A stretch of DNA of 64,000 nt from Novosphingobium endophyticum (GCF_014640675.1 NZ_BMHK01000009.1:62001-126000); one strand, 5' to 3'. Shown: positions 46,321 through 55,373, counted from the first letter of the stretch. The notes: generated from the letters alone by a model not told the origin. Made by a program: numbers and translations.

Positions 46321-47480
46321 CAGTCGGAGCCTGTCAGGTCGATCTCGGCCTCCATCGACAATCCGATGCGAAGCGGATGCTCCTTCAATTCGCTGGAATC
46401 GAGTTCGATACGCACCGGCAGGCGCTGTACGACCTTGATCCAGTTGCCGGTCGCATTCTGTGCCGGGATCAGGGAAAAGGCCGATCCGGTGCCGCCTGAA
46501 AAGCCGGCCACCCTGCCGTGATACGTCACGTCCCCGCCGTAGAAGTCGGACGTGAGCGTGACCTTCTGGCCGGAGTGGACCTTGCCGAGCTGGTCTTCCT
46601 TGAAGTTGGCGTTGACGTAGAGCTGCCCCACCGGAACGATAACCATGGCGACCGAGCCATCCTCGACCTTCTGGCCGACCTGGATCGAACGCTTGGCAAC
46701 GATACCGTCGACCAGTGCCCGGACGATCGTTCGCTCGAGATCGAGCCGGGCCTGTGCGAGCCGCGCCCTCGCAAGCTGGATTTCGGGCGCGGTCTCGGCG
46801 GTCGTGCCGGCAGTCAGCGCCTCCGAGGCCTCTTCCTGCCGCCGCGCGCTGATCGCGCCGGAACGTGCCTGCGCGACCGCCGCGCGCGCCTCGCGCGTCG
46901 CCGCCCGGGCCGAAGCCAGCGCCTCGCGCGCAGTGGTCAGTTCCTCTGCGGAAACGGCGCCGCTCCCGGCCAGCGCGGCCCGGCGCTCATAGTCAGTCTG
47001 CGCCCGGGCGAGCGCGGCTTCGGCCGAGGCAAGGCGCGCCCTGGCCGAAGCGACCTGCGCGGCATCGGCATCGGCCGCCGCGCCCAGCGCCCCATTGTTG
47101 GCAAGGGACTGCCTGTACCGGCGCTCCGCGCTCGCCAGATCCGCCTCTGCCTCGGCGAGCGCGATCTTCTGGTCGGAATCATCCAGGCGGAACAGGAGCT
47201 GGCCCCGTTTCACCGGCTGCGTATCGGTGACCAGCACTTCTGCCACCTTGCCGCTGGTAAGCGGCGTAACCTGCGCCGTATCTCCCGCGACATAGGCATT
47301 GTCTGTCGAAACCGATCGGCTGCCGATAAAGGTGTCGTAGAGGAAATAGAGCCCCGCTATCGCTCCGACCGCGATCAGGAGCCCAATGAGCAGCGGCTTG
47401 CGGCGTTCCCCCTTGATGACACTGGCCGCCTCCGGCTCGCCTTCGTTTCCCGCAGGCACATCCTGCACTTCGTCAGTCAT
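46320..47480 (-). CDS. HlyD/EmrA-family membrane-fusion protein
   Basis: 386 residues. A single helix (LLIGLLIAVGAIAGLYFLYD, about 31-50) precedes the lipoyl/barrel part STDNAYVAGDTAQVTPLTSG, a long alpha-helical hairpin (about 110-225, Ala-rich) and the C-terminal barrel ending in PVRIELDSSELKEHPLRIGL, which is typical of EmrA. It bridges the inner-membrane pump and the outer-membrane channel. The ATG at 47480 overlaps the channel gene's stop by eight bases. Confidence 0.92.
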   Translation of the reverse strand: MTDEVQDVPAGNEGEPEAASVIKGERRKPLLIGLLIAVGAIAGLYFLYDTFIGSRSVSTDNAYVAGDTAQVTPLTSGKVAEVLVTDTQPVKRGQLLFRLDDSDQKIALAEAEADLASAERRYRQSLANNGALGAAADADAAQVASARARLASAEAALARAQTDYERRAALAGSGAVSAEELTTAREALASARAATREARAAVAQARSGAISARRQEEASEALTAGTTAETAPEIQLARARLAQARLDLERTIVRALVDGIVAKRSIQVGQKVEDGSVAMVIVPVGQLYVNANFKEDQLGKVHSGQKVTLTSDFYGGDVTYHGRVAGFSGGTGSAFSLIPAQNATGNWIKVVQRLPVRIELDSSELKEHPLRIGLSMEAEIDLTGSD

Positions 47481-48933
47481 TTTTGGGAGCCTTTTCACTG
47501 GATTTGTCTTCGAACCCGCCGCCCAGCGCACGCCTCAGCGCGACTTCAAGAGCCAGGGTCCGGAAACGGGCGTCGATCGCGGCTTCGCGCGCTTCAAGAG
47601 CGGCGGTCTCGGCGGTCAGGACTTCGAGGTAGCTGGAAAGCCCGCCGCGGTAGCGACTGAGCGCGATGTCATAACCGGCCGCGGACCTGTCCCGCGCCTC
47701 GATTACGTCACTTTCGCGGGCGGCGGCCGCATCCCGGCTGGCAAGCGCGTCAGCGACGTCCTGGAGCGCTCCGACGACGGCCCTGTTGTAGTCCGCGACG
47801 GCGGCATCGTAGTCCCCCCGGGCCTGCGTGAACTGCCCCTTGAGCCGCCCTCCCAGAAAGATCGGCAGGCTGATTGCGCCACCCGCATCGCCATAGGTCG
47901 AACCGCTGTCGACGAGCTTCGAGAGTCCCAGTGAGGTGACGCCGATCAGTCCGCTGAGCGAGACATCCGGCATGAATGCCGCCCTTGCCTCCTCGATGCG
48001 GGACGCCGCCGCCTCTGCCCGCAGGCGCGCGGCGACGATGTCCGGCCGCCGGCCAGCGAGAGCGATCCCGGCATCGGCCGGCAGCGGGGTCTCCGGTATC
48101 GCCGCCAGCGATGGCGGCGCGATGGCGAGCCCCCGGTCGGGGCCGGCGCCCAGCAGCGCGGCCAGCGCGTGGCGGCGAAGCAGCACCTGCTCGGCATTGG
48201 CCGACAGATCGGCCCGGGCACCTGCGGCAGCGGCTTCGGCCAGGCGAAGCGGGCCTTCGTTGTCGAGCCCCTGCTCCACCCGCTGGCGAGTCAGCTCAAC
48301 CGTGCTCTCGCGCGCATGAAGCGCCTCCTCCAGCGCCTTGCCGCGCTCGGTGAGACGGGCAAGATCGAAATAGGAAGCGACCACGTTCGCCGCGAGCATG
48401 AGGGCTGCCTGCCGGGCATCGGCTTCGGCCGCCATTTCCTCCGACGTGGCGGCGGCAAGCCCGTTTCGGGCCTTGCCCCACAGGTCCAGATCGAACTCGC
48501 CCGTCAGCGCCAGCGTCCCGGTGCTCTTCCAGCCGCGCGGGACCACCTCGGGAGGCACGCCCGCGTTATAGCTCTGCTTGGTCACGCCGGCCGAAGCCTG
48601 GCCGCCGACGCGGGGCAGGCCTTGCGCGCCCGCCGCTTGCACGGCGCCGCGCGCCTGCCGTATCCGCGCCTCGGCCATGGCGACGCTCGGCGATCGGGCC
48701 AGCGCCTCATCCACCAGCTCGTTGAGCTGGGAATCGCCGTAGGCGGTCCACCAGCGTTCCTGCGGCCAATGCGCGGCAATGTCCGCAGCCGGCAGCGAGC
48801 GGCCGCTTTCCAGACCGGCGGGAGGGCGCATTTCCGGACGAGCGCCGAGATCGGGCGCCATACATGCGGAAAGCGGAAGGGCGAGGGCAAGCAGCGACAT
48901 CGTCGCGACTCGTGATGTTATTACCGTACTCAT
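47473..48933 (-). CDS. Outer-membrane efflux lipoprotein (NodT/OprM type)
   Basis: 486 residues. A lipoprotein signal ends in the lipobox LPLSAC. RWWTAYGDSQLNELVDEALA and the paired TolC-like repeats (QAGVAAQRA-like segments in each half, for example ADIVAARLRAEAAASRIEEA region) identify the RND/EmrAB-type outer-membrane factor. GEFDLDLWGKARNGLAAATS is typical. The start at 48933 begins within a TetR-type operator element. It is first in the efflux operon. Confidence 0.9.
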   Translation of the reverse strand: MSTVITSRVATMSLLALALPLSACMAPDLGARPEMRPPAGLESGRSLPAADIAAHWPQERWWTAYGDSQLNELVDEALARSPSVAMAEARIRQARGAVQAAGAQGLPRVGGQASAGVTKQSYNAGVPPEVVPRGWKSTGTLALTGEFDLDLWGKARNGLAAATSEEMAAEADARQAALMLAANVVASYFDLARLTERGKALEEALHARESTVELTRQRVEQGLDNEGPLRLAEAAAAGARADLSANAEQVLLRRHALAALLGAGPDRGLAIAPPSLAAIPETPLPADAGIALAGRRPDIVAARLRAEAAASRIEEARAAFMPDVSLSGLIGVTSLGLSKLVDSGSTYGDAGGAISLPIFLGGRLKGQFTQARGDYDAAVADYNRAVVGALQDVADALASRDAAAARESDVIEARDRSAAGYDIALSRYRGGLSSYLEVLTAETAALEAREAAIDARFRTLALEVALRRALGGGFEDKSSEKAPKND

Positions 48934-48946
48934 GCGTACACTTTTT
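48926..48946. promoter_or_regulatory. Operator-like element 1 in front of the efflux operon
   Basis: GTAC-N6-GTACACTTTTT. It covers the start codon and leader of the outer-membrane factor gene. The same pattern occurs in opposite orientation at 48975-48995. The two GTAC half-sites, ten bases apart start to start, suit a TetR dimer. Binding would block the efflux promoter. Confidence 0.55.
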
Positions 48947-48974
48947 ATTGAAGCGCGACTTGCGCCTGTCAACC

Positions 48975-48995
48975 AAAAAGTGTACTTGCTGGTAC
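48975..48995. promoter_or_regulatory. Operator-like element 2 in front of tetR
   Basis: The reverse-orientation copy of the 48926-48946 element: AAAAAGTGTAC-N6-GTAC. It lies four bases before the TetR-type start codon. The long arms GTACACTTTTT and AAAAAGTGTAC (11 bp) together also form an inverted repeat across the whole divergent promoter region. Confidence 0.55.
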
Positions 48996-48999
48996 GCAT

Positions 49000-49614
49000 A
49001 TGGGAGAGAAAACCGGAAAACGAGAGCTCAACAAGGCGAAGAAGCGCGCCGAAATCGTTGCCATCGCCAGCCGCTGGTTCTGCGAACACGGCTACGGGGC
49101 GACGAGCATGTCGGCGATCGCCGACGAACTCGGCGGATCGAAGACGACGCTATGGTCGCACTTTTCCTCGAAGGAGGAACTGTTCGTGGCCGTGGTCGAT
49201 TGGCAGGTCGAATGTTTCGCTCAGGACCTCGAACGCACTCTCGACATCAATCACTTCAGCACGTCGACGCTGCGAAAGCTCTGCCTGCGACTGATCCAGC
49301 AGTTGATCGACAGCAGCGCTTCGCCGCTCTACCGGCTCGTGGTCAGCGAAGGCGAGCGGTTTCCGGAGATCGTCGAAGCCTACTTCAGGCTCGGCCCGGC
49401 GAGGCTGCGCTCGCGTATCCACCGGTTCTTCGCGACTCATTTCGAGGAACCGGACGCCTCGGAACTCTCGCGACTCGTCATTACCGCCCTCGTCGGCTTT
49501 CGCTCGGAAGTCCTCGTCAATCCGATCCGCCCGAAGACTTCGGACCGCGAACACTTCGTCGACATGCTGATCGCCCGGCTGCGGCTCGACGGCATCGAGC
49601 CGGCCGGGCATTGA
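49000..49614 (+). CDS. TetR-family transcriptional repressor
   Basis: 204 residues. The N-terminal helix-turn-helix (about 17-62) reads RAEIVAIASRWFCEHGYGAT then SMSAIADELGGSKTTLWSHF. The remainder is a helical ligand-binding domain (AcrR/RutR-like; no specific ligand signature). It is divergent from the outer-membrane factor gene and flanked by the operator pair at 48926-48995, so it most likely represses both the efflux operon and itself. The ATG at 49000 is nearly leaderless relative to the operator. Confidence 0.9.
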   Translation: MGEKTGKRELNKAKKRAEIVAIASRWFCEHGYGATSMSAIADELGGSKTTLWSHFSSKEELFVAVVDWQVECFAQDLERTLDINHFSTSTLRKLCLRLIQQLIDSSASPLYRLVVSEGERFPEIVEAYFRLGPARLRSRIHRFFATHFEEPDASELSRLVITALVGFRSEVLVNPIRPKTSDREHFVDMLIARLRLDGIEPAGH

Positions 49615-49647
49615 ACATACCCCTCCTCCAGCACCTGGAAGACGCAC

Positions 49648-50139
49648 ATGGACCGCTCCCCCATCCTCATCGTCACTACCGGCGGCACGATCGACAAGCA
49701 GTACTTCGACGCCCTCAGCGAATACCAGATTACCGAGAGCGTGATCGAAAAGCTGCTGGCGACGGCGCGCGTTACCCACCCTTTCCGCGTCATCGAACTG
49801 ATGCGCAAGGACAGCCTCGAACTGACCGACGATGATCGCGCCCTGATCGCGGCGACCGTCGCGAACGCGCCCGAAAGGCGCGTGGTCATCACCCATGGGA
49901 CGGATACCATGGCCGAAACCGCGAAGACCCTTGCCCACATCCCGGGCAAGACCGTGGTCTTCGCCGGCGCCCTTGCCCCGGCGCGCTTTGCCGAAAGCGA
50001 TGCCGCGTTCAACCTCGGCATGGCCTTCGCCTGCTGCCAGACGGCCGCGCCCGGGGTGTGGATCACCATGAATGGCTCCGTTTTCGACGGTCTCAAGGTC
50101 CGCAAAGACCGCGAGGCGGGGACCTTCGTCGAAATCTGA
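49648..50139 (+). CDS. Asparaginase-like single-domain protein
   Basis: 163 residues, half the length of L-asparaginase. It covers only the N-terminal domain: LIVTTGGTIDKQYFDALSEY (nucleophile Thr region) and VVITHGTDTMAETAKTLAHI (second Thr-Asp pair), then VVFAGALAPARFAESDAAFN. Full enzymes need the C-terminal domain to build the dimer and active site. Here the frame stops cleanly after VRKDREAGTFVEI, with no remnant downstream. It is therefore a known short family type, not an obvious truncation. Activity is doubtful. Confidence 0.8.
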   Translation: MDRSPILIVTTGGTIDKQYFDALSEYQITESVIEKLLATARVTHPFRVIELMRKDSLELTDDDRALIAATVANAPERRVVITHGTDTMAETAKTLAHIPGKTVVFAGALAPARFAESDAAFNLGMAFACCQTAAPGVWITMNGSVFDGLKVRKDREAGTFVEI

Positions 50140-50258
50140 TCTTCCGGATCGGATCAGTTACCTCTTCCCTCAAGGGCAAATTCGGGGCGACTCCTTGGCC
50201 GGGAACGAGGGGGTAAAGGCAAAGGGCCTTCCACCCCTCACTGGCAAGGGAAGCACCG

Positions 50259-51731
50259 GTGACGGCCGAAACGCATATCAGGGCCGACGTTCATGCCGCG
50301 CTCGCGCAGGCGCCGGTCGGCGCGATGGTGGTCGACGCCGCGGGCGTCGTCTCCTGGGCGAACTCCGCGCTTGCCACGCTTCTGGCGGAGTCCGACCCTG
50401 CCTCGCTGCGCCATTCGCTGGTCTACACCTGGCTGGGCGAGGACGAGGCGGACACGCTCCGGCAGATGCTCGACCTCCATTTCGCCGCCCCGGACGAAGC
50501 CCGGTCGGGGTGGGTGCGTCAATTCACGCTGTTCGGGCTCGACGGAGCGAGCCAGACCGTCGAGATGACGATCGCCACGCTGTCCGAGGAATACGAACAG
50601 TCCGCCATCATCTACGTCCAGAGTCTCACCCGCCAGATCATCGCGGAAAGGCGTTTCACGCAGATATTCGAGAACCTTCCGCTCGCCCTCCTCGTCGTCG
50701 ACAGCCGCCAGCGCATCGTCCAGGCCAACCGCACCCTGGCGACCGAATTCGGCTATGAATACGAGGACCTCGTCGGCCAGCCGCTGGAAATGCTGCTTCC
50801 GGACCGGTACCGCGAAGCGCATGGCCATCATGTCGAAGGCTATCTGGCCGACCCCACCTCGCGGATGATGGGTTCGGGCCGGGATCTTACCGGGCTGCAC
50901 AGCTCGGGCCAGGAGATCCCGGTCGAGATCGCCCTCAGCAAGCTGGAAACGGCCAGCAAGCCGCTGTTCATGGCGACGGTCAGCAATATCTCCCAGCGCA
51001 AGGGCGCGGAAAGCGCGCTACAGCAGACCAACGCGCAACTGGAGGAATTCACGTACGTCGCCAGCCACGACTTGCGCTCTCCGCTGCGCGGCATCGGCGA
51101 TCTGGTAAGCTGGATTCGCGAGGACCTGGGCGAGGACAACCTGCCCGAGGACGTGCGCCATAACTTTGACCGCATCGCGCTTCGCATCGCACGCGCCGAA
51201 CAGATGATCGACGACCTGCTCGACTATGCCCGCGCCGGAACGCGCGACACCGCCATGGAACGCATCGACCCGCAGGACCTGATCGCGGAAGCCATCGCCA
51301 TGGCCATGCTCCCGGAAAGCTTCACTGTCGAAGTCGACGTCGTCGGCAGTGACATCACCGCCCCGCGCGCGCCGCTTTCCACTTCGCTGCGTAACCTGAT
51401 CGGCAATTCGGTCAAACACCACGGCGCCCGTTCGGGCAAAATCCGTGTCGCCATGCGCGAGGAGGGCCGGTTTGCCGTCTTCACTGTCGAAGACGACGGT
51501 CAGGGCATCACGCCGGGCAGCGAGAAGCGCATCTTCAAGCTGTTCCACCGCGCCTCCCCGGGCACGGAGGGTGACGGGGTGGGCCTCGCCATCACCCAGC
51601 GCGTGATCAATGCCCACGGCGGTATGATCACGGTAGTCCAGGGTGAAGGCACCGGGCGCGGCACGCTCAGCGGCGCCTGCTTCGAAATCCACTGGCCGCG
51701 CATCCTGCTGAGGGAGGTCGACGATGAATGA
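50259..51731 (+). CDS. PAS-domain sensor histidine kinase (soluble)
   Basis: 490 residues without membrane helices. PAS-like domains fill about 5-120 (LAQAPVGAMVVDAAGVVSWA) and 130-245 (IFENLPLALLVVDSRQRIVQ). The H-box is YVASHDLRSPLRGIGDLVSW (His near 270), N-box SLRNLIGNSVKHHG and G1 VEDDGQGITPGS with G2 GDGVGLAIT. It resembles the kinase part of bacteriophytochromes but has no chromophore domain. The GTG start at 50259 is in GGAAGCACCG context. Its stop overlaps the response-regulator gene by eight bases. Confidence 0.88.
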   Translation: MTAETHIRADVHAALAQAPVGAMVVDAAGVVSWANSALATLLAESDPASLRHSLVYTWLGEDEADTLRQMLDLHFAAPDEARSGWVRQFTLFGLDGASQTVEMTIATLSEEYEQSAIIYVQSLTRQIIAERRFTQIFENLPLALLVVDSRQRIVQANRTLATEFGYEYEDLVGQPLEMLLPDRYREAHGHHVEGYLADPTSRMMGSGRDLTGLHSSGQEIPVEIALSKLETASKPLFMATVSNISQRKGAESALQQTNAQLEEFTYVASHDLRSPLRGIGDLVSWIREDLGEDNLPEDVRHNFDRIALRIARAEQMIDDLLDYARAGTRDTAMERIDPQDLIAEAIAMAMLPESFTVEVDVVGSDITAPRAPLSTSLRNLIGNSVKHHGARSGKIRVAMREEGRFAVFTVEDDGQGITPGSEKRIFKLFHRASPGTEGDGVGLAITQRVINAHGGMITVVQGEGTGRGTLSGACFEIHWPRILLREVDDE

Positions 51732-52155
51732 CAGCCGTACGGGAGGCTGCACGGTCCTGGTGGTCGACGACGACGTCGCGCTCGAAGGCGTTCTCCGCAG
51801 CTTTCGCAAGCACGAGGTCCCCTGCCGGACGCTGACCGCCGGCGACGGCGAGGAAGCGCTCGCGATCCTGCGCGGAACGCATCCCGCCAAGCGGCTGGAA
51901 ACGCCCGTCGTCGTCCTGCTCGACCTCAACATGCCCGGCATGGACGGTTTCCAGTTCCTCGAGGCCCTGCGCGCCGATTGTGCGCTCAGGCGAACCGTGG
52001 TTTTCGTCCTGACCACTTCCGCGCGCGATCAGGACCGCTTCCGCGCCTACGATGAGCAGGTGGCGGGCTACATGGTCAAGTCGGCCGTCGGCCCGCAGTT
52101 CGCCCTGCTCTCCGAGTTCATGACCGACTACGCCCGGACCCAGAAACTGCCGTGA
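51724..52155 (+). CDS. Single-domain response regulator (REC only)
   Basis: 143 residues of one receiver domain: VLVVDDDVALEGVLRSFRKH, phospho-acceptor in VVLLDLNMPGMDGFQFLEAL, and YMVKSAVGPQ with the conserved Lys. It resembles Rcp1-type regulators paired with phytochrome-like kinases. With no output domain it probably relays phosphate or acts by protein contact. It overlaps the kinase gene by eight bases and the GGDEF-EAL gene by four (GTGA). Confidence 0.9.
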   Translation: MNDSRTGGCTVLVVDDDVALEGVLRSFRKHEVPCRTLTAGDGEEALAILRGTHPAKRLETPVVVLLDLNMPGMDGFQFLEALRADCALRRTVVFVLTTSARDQDRFRAYDEQVAGYMVKSAVGPQFALLSEFMTDYARTQKLP

Positions 52156-53957
52156 CGGGCCGGCACCTCTCCCCGCCGAGGCACCCTGCCACGGATATCC
52201 CGCAAGACGGCACCCGGGCCCTGTCGGTCCTGATCGTCGATGACGACGACGTGGACCGCGAACGCCTGATCCGAATGCTGCGGCAGAGTCCGCGCCCGAT
52301 CCAGATCACCGAAGCTGCCTCGCACGCCGAGGCACTGCGCGTTATCCGCAGTCCGGCGAGCCATTTCGACATCGTTTTTCTCGACTTCGGCCTGCAGGAC
52401 GGGGACGGACGCGATCTCGTGCCGATGATCCGCGCCGAGATCGACCCGGACTGTCCGATCGTCGCGGTGACCGGCAACGGCAGCGAACAGGTCGCCGCGG
52501 CCTCCATCAAATCCGGCATGACCGAGTTCCTCGCCAAGCGCCAGCTCTCCGAAGGGCAGGTGCTCGCCTCGCTCGAGGAAGGGCTGGCGTGGCGCAAGTA
52601 CCGGCACGAACTGCGCCGCGCCGAAGAGGAGCTGACCTACCGCAGCCTCCACGACCCGCTCACTGACCTACCCAACCGCACCCTGTTCTTCGACCGCCTC
52701 GGCCAGAGCTGCGCGCGCGCCAAGCGCCATGGCGATCCCTTCGCGGTGCTGATGCTGGATCTCGACCGCTTCAAGGAGATCAACGACAGCTTCGGCCATG
52801 CCACCGGCGACATGACGTTGACCACGATCGCCCACCGCCTGCGCACGAACCTGCGCGAAGTCGATACCGTTGCGCGTCTGGGCGGAGATGAATTCGCGGT
52901 TCTGCTTCAGAACATCGACACGAATGAACTGGCACTGCAGATGGGCGCGAAGCTTATCGGCCTGATCGAGCAGCCCATCCTCTGCGGGAGCCGCATGCTG
53001 AGCGTCGGCGCGTCGATCGGGATCGCGCTGTGTCCAGAGCTGGACTGCTCTCCCCCTGCGCTGCTCTCGGCCGCCGACGATGCGATGTACGAGGCCAAGC
53101 GCGGCATCGACAAGCTGGTTCTGGCGAACGACAGCACCATCAGGCGGATGAAGTCGCTCGACCGCAAGGGCATGCTCGAGGACCTGGAACGCGCCATGGC
53201 CCGCGATTCGATCGACTGGCACTGGCAACCCAAGGTCGACATGAGCAGCGGCCGCGTGCTCGGCTTCGAAGTGCTGGTACGCTGGCGCCATCCGGGCGAC
53301 CAGCCGGTACCGGCTGACCAGTTGATCGACACGATCGAGCAATCGCCCCTGCTCGAACCTTTCACCACGCACTGTCTCAACAAGGTGCTCGGGCAGTTCG
53401 CACGGATACAGGACCGGATCGACGGAGCCTCGATCTCCATCAACATCTCCGCGCGCATGCTCGAACGGTCGAACTTCGTCGACAACCTGCACGAAGTGAT
53501 TGCCCGTCACCATGTCGATCCCGAGCGGGTCACGCTGGAACTCACCGAAACCGCGCTGATCGCCAATCCGGCGCAGGCGCAGCGCGTGATCGAACGGCTG
53601 AGGGAACGCGGCATCCGGCTTTCCATCGACGACTTCGGATCGGGCTTCACCTCGTTCGGCTACTTGCGCGAATTCGCCATCAGCGAGATCAAGATCGACC
53701 GGTCCTTCATCACCCGCTTCACCGAAAGCCGCTTCGATCAGTCGCTGGTGAACAGCCTCGTCGTGCTGTGCGAGAGCCTGGGCATCGGGCTCGTGGCCGA
53801 GGGCGTGGAAACGCCGGAGGTCCAGCAGATGCTGACGTCTCTGGGGTGCAACGCCGGACAGGGCTATGGCATCTGCCGGCCGATGCCCTATGAGGATGTG
53901 CTGGGCTGGATGGCACAGAGAGGCGGCGCGCAGCCGGACCAGCGCCTCAACGCCTGA
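52152..53957 (+). CDS. REC-GGDEF-EAL cyclic di-GMP signalling protein
   Basis: 601 residues. The receiver domain (about 20-140) has VLIVDDDDVDRERLIRMLRQ and FLDFGLQDGDGRDL. The GGDEF domain (about 165-330) has VARLGGDEFAVLLQ, intact, with ALCPELDCS after it. The EAL domain (about 345-595) has GFEVLVRWRHPG (EVL in place of EAL), SINISARML, LTETALIAN, IDDFGSGFTSFGYL, KIDRSFI and VAEGVETPE, so the metal and catalytic positions look intact. It can in principle make and break c-di-GMP, gated by phosphorylation. The GTG start overlaps the REC gene. Confidence 0.92.
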   Translation: MTGRHLSPPRHPATDIPQDGTRALSVLIVDDDDVDRERLIRMLRQSPRPIQITEAASHAEALRVIRSPASHFDIVFLDFGLQDGDGRDLVPMIRAEIDPDCPIVAVTGNGSEQVAAASIKSGMTEFLAKRQLSEGQVLASLEEGLAWRKYRHELRRAEEELTYRSLHDPLTDLPNRTLFFDRLGQSCARAKRHGDPFAVLMLDLDRFKEINDSFGHATGDMTLTTIAHRLRTNLREVDTVARLGGDEFAVLLQNIDTNELALQMGAKLIGLIEQPILCGSRMLSVGASIGIALCPELDCSPPALLSAADDAMYEAKRGIDKLVLANDSTIRRMKSLDRKGMLEDLERAMARDSIDWHWQPKVDMSSGRVLGFEVLVRWRHPGDQPVPADQLIDTIEQSPLLEPFTTHCLNKVLGQFARIQDRIDGASISINISARMLERSNFVDNLHEVIARHHVDPERVTLELTETALIANPAQAQRVIERLRERGIRLSIDDFGSGFTSFGYLREFAISEIKIDRSFITRFTESRFDQSLVNSLVVLCESLGIGLVAEGVETPEVQQMLTSLGCNAGQGYGICRPMPYEDVLGWMAQRGGAQPDQRLNA

Positions 53958-54107
53958 GCCTGTCGCCCGCCTGATCCGGTGCGCGAGGGGGGACGCCGTG
54001 CAGCAACGCCCGCGCGATGTACGTGCCGGACAGCGTAGTTGTGCCTTGCACAAGGCTCCGTGCGGTCGGCATGAACGGCACCGACACGAAAGAGGATACC
54101 AGCTGAG

Positions 54108-55274
54108 ATGAGCGACGCCGTTTTCGATTGCTCCGACATCGACCAGTACCTGGGCAAGGTCATGGACTTCTCGCCCCTGCGCGAGCCCATCGCCAACAAC
54201 GATATCCGGCGCTGGGTCCACGCCATGCACTACGCCAACCTGCTGCACTTCGACCCGGATTATGCCGCCGCGAGCCGCTGGGGCGGGCTCGTCGCGCCGC
54301 AAAGCTTTTCCATCGCGACCGACGATGGCCACGGCGCCGCGCCGGCCTGCGTGGGCTGCATTCCCAATTCGCACCTGCTCTTCGCCGGAGACGAATGGTG
54401 GTTCCACGACACGCGCATCAAGGCAGGAGACGTCGTCCGCAACGAGCGCATTCCTTTCGACTATACCGTCAAGGAAACCGGATTCGGCCCGACCTGCTTC
54501 CAGCGCGGCGACAACAACTACTACAACCAGGACGGCGACCCGATCGCCAAGCAGCGCTCCACCGCGCTGCGCTATAACGCTCATGCCGGCGGCGCCTCCG
54601 TCAACGAGGCGGACTTCAACGATCCCGAGTGGACGGACGAGGAACTGCACGACGTAGAACAGCGGGTCTTCGCCTGGGTGCAGATGCTTCATGACCTGGG
54701 CCACAAGGAACGCTGGTGGGACGACGTGAATGTCGGCGACCAGCTTCCCGAACGCGTCTTCGGCCCGCACTCGCTCGCCAGCTTCGCGACCGAGTGGCGC
54801 GCCTATATCATGAACACCTGGGGCGCGATCGCCTTTCGCAAGAATGACCTCGAGGCATTGGGCTTTACGCGCGAAATGGCCGGCTACGAGAATGACCCCG
54901 ACATGATGAAGGTGAACCCCTTCCTCACCGATGGCGCCTATTACGGCCCGTCGCGCGGGCACCTGTTCCCCAAATACGCCCGCCGCATTGGCATGCCGCG
55001 CGGCTATGGCTACGGCGCCTCGATGGGCTCATGGGTGACCGACTTCCTTTCCGGCTGGGCGGGCGAGCACGGCATGGTCGTGCATTCCACCGCGAACTAC
55101 CGCGGCCCCGCACTGACGGGCGACATCACCATCCAGACTGCCGAAGTGGTCGACAAGATGGTCGACGACGAAGGCCGCCATCTCGTTCAGGTCAAGCACC
55201 TCATGCAGAACCAGAAGGGCGTGAAGATGTGCCTGGGCGTGGCCGAAATCGCGCTGCCGAAGAAGGCAGGCTAG
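54108..55274 (+). CDS. FAS1-like dehydratase domain protein (double hot-dog)
   Basis: 388 residues. The N-terminal half is FAS1-like dehydratase-type (IANNDIRRWVHAMHYANLLH, WGGLVAPQSFSIATDD, AGDEWWFHDTRIKAGDVV). The C-terminal half is a second hot-dog (FATEWRAYIMNTWGAIAF, VHSTANYRGPALTGDITIQT). Such proteins hydrate or dehydrate acyl-CoA or related thioesters in aromatic and steroid side-chain catabolism. No acyl-CoA genes are adjacent. The ATG at 54108 has AGGATACCAGCTGAG upstream. A strong terminator follows. Confidence 0.82.
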   Translation: MSDAVFDCSDIDQYLGKVMDFSPLREPIANNDIRRWVHAMHYANLLHFDPDYAAASRWGGLVAPQSFSIATDDGHGAAPACVGCIPNSHLLFAGDEWWFHDTRIKAGDVVRNERIPFDYTVKETGFGPTCFQRGDNNYYNQDGDPIAKQRSTALRYNAHAGGASVNEADFNDPEWTDEELHDVEQRVFAWVQMLHDLGHKERWWDDVNVGDQLPERVFGPHSLASFATEWRAYIMNTWGAIAFRKNDLEALGFTREMAGYENDPDMMKVNPFLTDGAYYGPSRGHLFPKYARRIGMPRGYGYGASMGSWVTDFLSGWAGEHGMVVHSTANYRGPALTGDITIQTAEVVDKMVDDEGRHLVQVKHLMQNQKGVKMCLGVAEIALPKKAG

Positions 55275-55326
55275 CGCGGCCCTGCCCCGCCGCGACGATC
55301 CTCGTCCGCGGTTCGGCAAGTTTCGT

Positions 55327-55355
55327 GGCCCTCCCGCTTGCGGGAGGGCCTTTTT
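55327..55355 (+). terminator. Rho-independent terminator of the dehydratase gene
   Basis: Stem GGCCCTCCCG / CGGGAGGGCC (10 bp, perfect) with loop CTTG, followed by TTTTT. It lies 53 bases after the stop codon at 55274. Confidence 0.92.
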
Positions 55356-55373
55356 CTGTGCGGGCGCTCCGGG

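Noticed and set aside
52668..54962. 764-residue minus-strand frame
   Set aside because: It lies opposite the GGDEF-EAL gene and the dehydratase, both with clear domains, so it is a high-GC artefact.
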